Shown here piece by piece: positions 57,420 to 64,000 of a stretch of DNA of 64,000 nt. The DNA comes from Heterohyrax brucei (lineage: Eukaryota > Chordata > Mammalia > Hyracoidea > Procaviidae). The translations under genes and the position numbers were made by a program. Where the stretch lies: the NCBI GenBank assembly GCA_028571685.1, contig CM053140.1, positions 154,489,701-154,553,700 of the forward strand. Direction: 5' to 3'. Each line of letters begins with the position of its first letter. Within the stretch, counting starts at the first letter, position 1. The notes under the pieces were generated by a model. That model saw nothing but the letters and a program-made list of their open reading frames with translations. It ran no database searches and had not been told where the DNA came from.

Positions 57420-58022
57420 ACCAATAACACATATGTATGTACAGCCAGCCAAGTGCCGTCAAGTCAGATCCTGAGTCCGATATATGTACAAGGAAAGATT
57501 TATATAAAGCAGACAGCTCACACCACTGTAGAAGCTGAACATCCCGAGTCCTGGCACAAGGCTCACGTGGCCATGGGAGCTGGTGAACACAAGGTCATCA
57601 GGTCAGAGGCCAGAGTTCTAGATCACTGCTGGGTAGGTCAGTGGATCCCAAGCTGGCAGAGCGACTGCAAGGTCTCTGCTGACTTACGGAGCTGTAGGAG
57701 CTGGCAAACCCAGCATTGGCAGGTCAGGGAACAGGACTCACTTGCCAGCTGGTGAACCAAATAGCTGATAGTTCAGGTCCAGGAACCAGACTCAAAAGAG
57801 AGCAGGAGCTGCTGGCAATGTGAACAGACAGGAGGTAGGTAGTGAAAGGCAGAGACACGAGGGCTGAGGGGAAGGAAGCCACTGCAGGCCCCACCCTGCC
57901 ACTTGATACAGCAGCCAAACACAAAATTGCCAAATTGACAGTCTTGACCACCACAGGGTATGAGGTTATAAACTTTAACAGAAAAGCTTAACAAAAAGAG
58001 AAGCTCATTTTCCAGAGGGCCT
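57420..58022. repeat. Unclassified G/C-richer repeat-like segment
   Basis: About 600 bp clearly richer in G and C than its neighbours, with recurring GGTCAG and CTGGCA motifs (for example near 57600, 57636, 57651, 57702, 57719). It opens with an AFROSINE/RTE-tail-like GTGCCGTCAAGTCAGATCCT. Open frames on both strands (57453-57755, 57724-58027) do not resemble known proteins. Its composition and motifs suggest an LTR or a degenerate minisatellite-like repeat. I cannot assign it. Confidence 0.4.
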
Positions 58023-58024
58023 GG

Positions 58025-58200
58025 CATTGTGTTTGGCAGTGGAGGTTGAATGGTACAGGAGATAATCCTTATGCTCAGAAAACCTGTAGTGTACTGGGAG
58101 ATACAGAAAATAGACAGATATTATTCTTTGTGAGAAGTGTTAAAACAGCAGAGATACAGGTCACAATGGAAACACAGCTGAAGGGTACTTAAAGACATCT
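58025..58200. repeat. L2-like relic
   Basis: TACAGGAGATAATCCTTATG, CTGTAGTGTACTGGGAGATA, TGTGAGAAGTGTTAAAACAG follow an L2-like 3' order. Confidence 0.5.
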
Positions 58201-58267
58201 GAGGGTTTAAGAAACCACTAATCTGTGGACTGGAGTATAAAGAAGCAATTATCAGGTACTACCAAGT

Positions 58268-58462
58268 GGTGGAATCCCTGTGGTATGGCATAGTAGCTAA
58301 GTGCTATGGCTGCTAATCAAAAAGTTGGCAGTTTGAATCCACCAAGCACTCCTTGGGAACTCTATAGAGCAGTTCTATAGAGCTACTGCAGAGCTCTGTC
58401 CTATAGGGTGGCTATGAGTCAGAATTGACTAGATGGCAGTAGGCTTAGCATTGATTTTAGCA
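58268..58462 (+). repeat. AFROSINE with internal duplication
   Basis: ATGGCATAGTAGCTAAGTGC head, GGCAGTTTGAATCCACCAAG, CTCCTTGGGAACTCTATAGA. About 25 extra bases around 58374-58396 repeat the AGAGC…CTATAGAGC text. It then continues GCTATGAGTCAGAATTGACT. Confidence 0.93.
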
Positions 58463-59840
58463 ATAGGTGGTGGGTGAATGCTACAGAGAGAAAACCAAAT
58501 ATTCACACAGGTAAGCAAGAACAATCAGAAACCACTGGCAGGTAAGAGCTCAGTCAATTACTGCTGTAGGACGGCTCATAAATGGTAAAGTGGGGAAAAG
58601 AGGAGGCAGAAAAGACGTGACTGGTGAAGTTAACAAGAGATAAATTGACTAGGAAGACTTCTGAGGATGAATTAGAATTTTACCTCAGAGTAAAGTGACT
58701 GCTATAAAGAGACTTTGATTTCAATTCAGGAGCTAAAGCAAAGGTTCACAATCAGACCTGTTTTTCAAACATTTCAGTAGCTTGTGGGTGAACAGTGGGC
58801 TAGGAAAGTTAAGCCAAGAGGCTGATTATGAGGATTCTGAAGCCTCTACACAAGAGGTACTGAGCGTGCGTGCCCCGTGACTGAGGTTCCGTAGATGTCT
58901 GCCGTGAGCACAGTAGGTAAAATGCTAAATAACGTAAACCTTAATTAAAAAGCTGGAGGAGGACTGAGCACAGTGGGGAGGGGGACAGAACAAATAATGT
59001 TTTTCCTTTCACTCAGATGTGTCACGCTCCCCGGTTTGATTGGAATATTCTCCTCCTTCTCCTCTCTTAACATCCCCAAAGGCTCCAATTATCCCTTTTG
59101 TTCAGGCCAGGTGAGGAAATGTGATTGCTGTCCTTTCAGTGAGTGAAATGCAAGCACCACCTGTGGGATGCTGACAGCCAATTGAGTACAGAACTTGTCT
59201 AGTGGTGGGGTCTTACCTGACAGAGAATTCAACTGTGGCTTTCAAGCCTGCCCTTGTCACCACATTACATAGTACTCAGAGTATCTCTCCCTTGCACACA
59301 TTGCTGATTTAGAGCAAGGTATTTCTTATCTCCAACAGGAAGATAGATTTATTCATTTCAGCAGAACCATAATATTGAACAGCTGGTCACTGTTTCACAC
59401 TGTCTCACTTCGCACGTACTTCTGCTTTGTCAGCCCCAAGTCCCCTGGCTAAACACTGGGAAAACCAGAGGGAATGTGTTACAAAAGCAACTGCACTGAT
59501 GAACAAAACATATAGACACTTGACAGAAGTGAAAAATCCAGCCACTGAGTTTTCTGTCCTCTTTCAAAATGAATCCTTCAGAAAAGTTATGCTGCTACAA
59601 AGCCTTATATTTTAATCTTCTGCATCATGTTTTCATAATTTTGACAGCTGTAGATATGATTTATGTTCATGAGTAAAGAAAAGTTTCATGGTATTAGGAT
59701 GATAAGTTATGCAACGAGGTAATGAAAGTTGAATAAACCACTGAAAAATCACAGAGCAGTTTATAATTACTGGTGCCTAATGTAGGCTTCTTGACTCCTG
59801 GATGAATTACTAATCTTCTGCTCACACCACAAAAAGTGTG
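58463..59840. other. Repeat-free block, candidate conserved non-coding DNA
   Basis: 1.4 kb without any recognised repeat, with several low-complexity-free stretches of mixed composition (58.86-59.35 kb in particular). No open frame with family resemblance. Confidence 0.4.
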
Positions 59841-59844
59841 TGTA

Positions 59845-60359
59845 GACATTTGGCTGGGCCATCATTCCCAATATTTTGTGATTGTCCTTAATTTTGTGAC
59901 TGTGCTATGCTATAAATCCTAAACTCTGGTTAATAGAGTGGATTATGTAAAAAAGGATTAGGGCGGGACTATAACACCATTCCCAGTCACCTCCCAGCTC
60001 CAGTGTAAAGGAAATTTTCCTGCAGTGTGGCGTTATCATCTTTAATTCTTTTATCCTATAAGAGAAAAAAGGAAAACGAAGCAACAGAGAGTTGGGAACT
60101 TCATGCCGTCAAGAAAGCAGCACTGGGAGTAGAGATTGTCTTTTAGATGTGAGGTTTCTTTGCCAAGATGCTCACTGCAAAAGACTGATGCAACACAAGG
60201 ACCTTCTTACAGACCCAACAAAGAGGGAAAGCCTTCCCCTAGAGCAAACATCCTGGATTCAGACTTGTAGCCTACTGAGCTGTGTAAGAATAAGCTTTTC
60301 TTGGTTAAAGTCATTTACGTTATAGATTTCTGTTAGAGCAGTACCAGACTACTAAGACA
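59845..60359 (-). repeat. Afrotherian MaLR-like LTR, antisense
   Basis: Fourth copy of the family. Plus strand GGCCATCATTCCCAATATTT, AAAAAGGATTAGGGCGGGAC, AGAGTTGGGAACTTCATGCC, AAGCCTTCCCCTAGAGCAAA, GCAGTACCAGACTACTAAGA. Confidence 0.82.
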
Positions 60360-60386
60360 TAGGTCAACATAAAAAAATAAAATATA

Positions 60387-61643
60387 TGTGGTCTGACAAA
60401 TAAGTTTGTGGACTTGCCACCATGAGCTTACATTGGCAGTGTCTCATAGCTATGTTCATGTTGCTGTGTGGCAGTGCCTTGCTGAGTGGCATTCATTATT
60501 GTTGTTGTGTGTTTTGTGTGTGCCATCATGAGAGTGTTGGAGCTTGAGTTAGAGCAATGAACAAACATTAAATTTCTTGTTAAACTGGCAAGAATGGAAA
60601 TAAAATCAGGGACATGTTAGTCCAAGTTTATGGAGATAATTCTATGAAAAAAAAAAGCATTGCACAAATGGATTAAACATTTTTCTGAGAAGAGAGAAAG
60701 CATCACTCATAAAGAGAAGTCAGGGCATCCAGTAAGGAGCAGAACTAACAAAAACACTACAAAATTTCATTGAATTGTGCACCAAAATCATTGACTGACT
60801 GTGAGAAGCATAGCAGATCAAGTAAACATTGATAGAAAAACAGAAAAATCTTAACTGAAAATCTTGGCACAAGAATGGTATGTGCAAAAATGGTCCCAAA
60901 GGAACTTACCAATGAACAAAGCAAAGGTGAGTCAAAGTTTGCCGAGATCTTTTAAAGAGGCAAGATGTTTGGGGCCCTGTTATCACTGGTGCTAAAACAT
61001 TGTTGTGCCAATATAACCCTGAAAAAAAGCATAAAAGTTCACAACGGAAGTCAGCCAATTCTCCATGACCAAAAAAGTTCTGTCAGTCCAAATCAAAAGT
61101 CAAAATGATGTTGCTAACCTGTTTTTGATATTAGAGGGATTGTTCGTTATGAATTTGTGCCAACTGGACAAACAGTTTACCAAGTATACTATTTGAAAGT
61201 GCTGAAAAGTCTGCATGAAAAAGTTAGATGAAAATTTCCTGAACTTTTTTGCCAGATATCTCATGGCTCTTGCATCACAGCAATGCACAAGCTCATGTGG
61301 TTGGGGAGGGAGTTTTTAGCCAGTAAATAAAGAACTATATTGGAACACCCTCCTTACTAACTTGATCTGACCCCCAGTGACTTTTTTCTTTACCTCAAGA
61401 TAAAGGAAATTTTGAAAGGAGGACATTTTGAGGACCTTCAGGACATCAAGGGTAATACAATGGTAGCTCTGCTGATCATTCCAGAAAAAGAGTTCCAAAA
61501 TTGCTTTGAAGGGTGGCCTAGGTTCTGGCATCAATGCATAGCTTCCCAAGGGGAATACTTTGAAGTGACTGTAGAGATAATAAGCAATGAAGTTTGCAAC
61601 ACTTCTTCTGGGAAGAGTTTGTGACTTCAATTGTCAGACCTCA
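60387..61643 (+). mobile_element. Mariner DNA transposon, nearly complete
   Basis: 1257 bp, close to the usual ~1.3 kb. The ends are inverted repeats: GTCTGACAAATAAGTTTGTG at the left and GTCAGACCTCA at the right, each flanked by the TA target duplication (60385-60386 and 61644-61645). Transposase remnants fill the interior. Its terminal repeats and C-terminal region match both composite elements, so it represents their parental family. Confidence 0.93.
60528..61624 (+). pseudogene. Mariner transposase pseudogene
   Basis: Cut-and-paste transposase of the mariner family, broken by stops and frameshifts. Recognisable parts in order: N-terminal NIKFLVKL helix region near 60560, HKWIKHFSEERESITHKEKS, SGHPVRS (60660-60740), LTVRSIADQ near 60795-60830, MVPKELTNEQ-like text near 60890. 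Then comes the catalytic region and an open C-terminus at 61412-61624 (GHFEDLQDIKGNT … CFEGWPRFWHQCIASQGEYF). Of the catalytic triad, the first position reads Ala in VITGAKT (60991-60993, normally Asp in TGDE). The second reads Ser in LHHSNAQAH (61279-61281, normally HHDN). The third Asp survives (61379-61381, SDFFL). Confidence 0.9.
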
Positions 61644-61645
61644 TA

Positions 61646-62800
61646 GGCAAATATTCATCCTGAGTTCACTAAATAAATTCTTGGTTTAATAAACATACAA
61701 AAAACTATGTAAAGAAAATACATATTTGACCAAATAAAATTTCCAAATCATAAATAGATAAGTAAACAAACAAATAAATGAAGGGAAAGTAATTTAAAAA
61801 GACTATGTGTCAAGTGATTAATGACACTAATTTATGAATATCCCTTATAAACTAATAAGAATATGAACATTCCAATGGATGCATGCAAAAGGTACAATAA
61901 CCAAGCAATTCATAAACGAAGAATCATTGGTTGTCAGTAAATACCTATAGTGCTTCCACCAAATAATAGTGAATGCCTTTTATAATTATTTAATTTTTTG
62001 GCCAAGCATGTAATATGTTTTGGAACTGAAGAAAAAGAAAATTGATTTAAAATGTTTTGAAAAGAAAGAGAAACTTAAACCATTAAAATTTTCTTAGGAA
62101 TGGAGATTTGAAAAGTAATTTGGAAATGATATCCAGGCCATTGTGAACCCAGTAGAAAGCTATGTTAAAAACTTTTTGAAAAATTTCAAGAAACAGATCT
62201 TAAACAATATGAAAAAGAATAAACTAGGATAAAGACAAAACACAAATGTGAAACAAACATGTAGATGCATTTGGTTTCATGGAGAATAGAACAAGCATGG
62301 ACTTTAGAAAGATACTTTCATGAATTGACTTAGATTTTGTCATCAATTTTCATTTCATGAGTCAGATTTAACCATGATTTTTCATTTAACGAGCAAGATT
62401 TATGGTACTACATACACTGTAACATATTAGTAATTAATAGAAATGGCTTAGTGATGACATATGATCAGTCATTTAAAAACAATTCAATATTGGAAATGAG
62501 ACATGATTACATCCAACAAAAATTTATAATACTAAATTGATAGTAGCACTTAACTGTAGGAAAAGAACGTAAATTTCACTCGGAGTCCACACTATGAGTA
62601 ATGAATAATCAACTGAAGAATAATTTGAGCTATAAAATGTCATTATTCATATACTTTGCTTCCCAGGGCATCTATGCACAATACTGAATATCATAAGAGT
62701 TGATCAGCGATGGGGGAAATGGCCACTTCCCATTGGCATCTTAAAGGCTCTAATAGCACTAGAGAAAGATATAAGATTATAAATCACAATTTAACAAACA
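61646..62800. other. Unassigned A/T-rich sequence
   Basis: No repeat or gene recognised. Confidence 0.4.
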
Positions 62801-62801
62801 A

Positions 62802-63005
62802 ACAAAAACAGGTGCTGCCAAATTGACTCCCACTCGTGTGACCCCATATGTGTCAGAGTAGAACAGTACTCTACAGCACTTTCAGTGGCTGATGTTTCAG
62901 AAGTAGACCTCCCAGGCTTTCTCTCAAGGTGCTTCTGGGTAGACTTGAATCACATGTCTTTTGGTTAACAGTTGAGTAGGTTAACCATTTGCACAGCTCA
63001 AGGAC
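62802..63005 (-). repeat. AFROSINE long variant, antisense
   Basis: Plus strand: CAGGTGCTGCCAAATTGACT, TGACCCCATATGTGTCAGAG, CAGAAGTAGACCTCCCAGGC, GTAGACTTGAATCACATGTC, TAACCATTTGCACAGCTCA. Same inverted order as 34.97-35.17 kb. Confidence 0.82.
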
Positions 63006-63213
63006 ATCAATTATCAAAGCAGGAAAGACTTAAGCTTCATAAACTGATGAGTATACTTTTCCTTTCTTCAGGTAATATACATGAAGAGAATGAGACTCCT
63101 GTTTTCTAAGAGATTAAACACAAAGATATTTTCAATATAAAAAAAATACTCGTTTGATCATGACCACTTTCCTCCAGTGAACACGACATTTTCCCTGTCA
63201 TTCCTCTTCTAAA

Positions 63214-63267
63214 AATTTCCACATAAAAAAGAATTACTCAATTTCCACATAAAAAAGAAAAATTACC
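63214..63267. repeat. 27-bp tandem duplication
   Basis: ATTTCCACATAAAAAAGAA occurs at 63214 and 63241, giving two units with the second diverging at its end. Confidence 0.85.
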
Positions 63268-63356
63268 AGTAGTTTGTCATTTGGATATGGCTTACAAGCT
63301 ACGTTACATTCTGTGTGAATTCCTGTATTGTATACTAAACTTTATTTCAACAAAGA

Positions 63357-63800
63357 GATGCAGCACTAGAAGTGCTCACTCATCTATGCCAAGAAATTTT
63401 GAGGACAGCGACCTGGCCAACTGACTGGAAGAGATTCATATTTGTGCCCATTGCAAAGTTGATACAACAGAATGTGGAGAAAAATACTGAATGTGTGATG
63501 GACTGTCAAAAGAACAAACAAATCTGTTCTGGACGAATTACAAAGATGGCAGAAATGCATCTTACATGCTTTGGACATGTTGTAAGGAAGGATGAGCCCC
63601 TGGAGAGGACATCACGCTTGGTAGAGTAGAGGGTCAGTGAAAACGAGGAAGACCCTCAGTGAGATAGACTGACACAGTGACTGCAACAATTGGCTTAAGC
63701 ATAAGAAAGATTGTGGACGTGGTGCAAGACCATGCAGTGTTCTGTTGTTCGCAGGGTCTCTATGAGTCAGAACTGACTTGACAGCACCTAATGACAACAA
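63357..63800 (+). mobile_element. RTE LINE with large internal deletion
   Basis: Sense RTE. It opens at LTHLCQEILRTATWPTDWKR (63372 onward, the RT N-terminal region, homologous to 14.1-14.3 kb on the minus strand). Near 63450-63490 it jumps directly to the C-terminal part (DCQKNKQICSGRITKMAEMH, then CFGHVVRKDEPLER). It ends with the AFROSINE-like tail TATGAGTCAGAACTGACTTG and ACAGCACCTAATGACAACAA. The central RT domain is missing. The reading frame is open across the join (63372-63629) but cannot encode a working enzyme. Confidence 0.87.
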
Positions 63801-64000
63801 CCTACTAAACTTATATTTATCAAACCTTGAAGTAAGAGACTAGCAGTCTTATGGAAATAGTACACTGCTAAGAAGAAGAATTGTTTAAAAAGCCATTGAA
63901 TTTTCTTAATTACTCTTTCCTTTTTACCTTGGAGTTGTATTCAGAGGAGGTCAGACCCCCATCGTGGATCTATCCTCAGTTATGTATTTCATGCAGTTAC
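63801..64000. other. Unassigned sequence at window end
   Basis: No feature recognised. Confidence 0.4.

Noticed and set aside
57453-57755. 100-codon open frame with Trp, Ser and His-rich composition
   Set aside because: It lies in the G/C-richer repeat-like segment. Frames are open on both strands there, as expected from composition.
1-64000. CRISPR arrays, bacterial operons or phage-type systems
   Set aside because: No regularly spaced repeats or bacterial genes. All features are those of a mammalian genome.

Overview
The window looks like Afrotherian mammalian DNA, most likely elephant or a close relative. The main evidence is at least twenty copies or fragments of the tRNA-derived AFROSINE family. 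Their 3' tail (…ATGAGTYGGAATYGACTYNAYGGCA…) is shared with RTE-type LINEs that are also present. A/T-rich composition, long-3'UTR L1 elements, an Afrotherian MaLR-like LTR and mariner copies fit this. I see no host protein-coding exon, no structural RNA gene and no CpG island. The window reads as intergenic or intronic sequence. Nearly all protein-like signal comes from decayed transposable elements.

Layout: 0-1.3 kb holds an AFROSINE, an RTE 3' end and an old palindromic DNA transposon. 1.7-8.5 kb is a near full-length plus-strand L1 (L1-A) split by an antisense L1 3'UTR fragment. 8.9-12.7 kb is a 5'-truncated plus-strand L1 (L1-B) ending in a (CA)n tract, followed by a minus-strand RTE (12.8-14.3 kb). 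15.2-17.3 kb carries MaLR-type LTRs, two of them in inverted orientation. 18.5-19.15 kb is a composite mariner. 19.15-24.8 kb is repeat-poor. 24.8-28.2 kb is a MaLR provirus-like remnant studded with SINEs. 28.9-35.2 kb has an RTE, an LTR, SINEs and a microsatellite.

36.2-50.4 kb is a nest. An older full-length antisense L1 (L1-D) is split in its 3'UTR by a younger full-length antisense L1 (L1-C, about 7 kb, with a visible 10-bp target duplication). L1-D also carries a second composite mariner exactly at its reverse-transcriptase active site, plus a small L1 3' fragment. 50.4-64 kb has an L1 3' end, MIR and L2 relics, SINEs, MaLR LTRs, an almost complete mariner (60.39-61.64 kb) and an internally deleted RTE.

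Nothing here is a functional gene system. The most distinctive observation is the composite mariner. An internally deleted mariner is fused, in opposite orientation, to the C-terminal third of another copy. The same architecture and breakpoints occur at two loci 27 kb apart, each bounded by TA. This implies that the composite moved as a unit, and its transcripts could fold into a long hairpin. Boundaries given for repeats come from reading by eye and are usually good to about 10-30 bp unless a target duplication fixes them.
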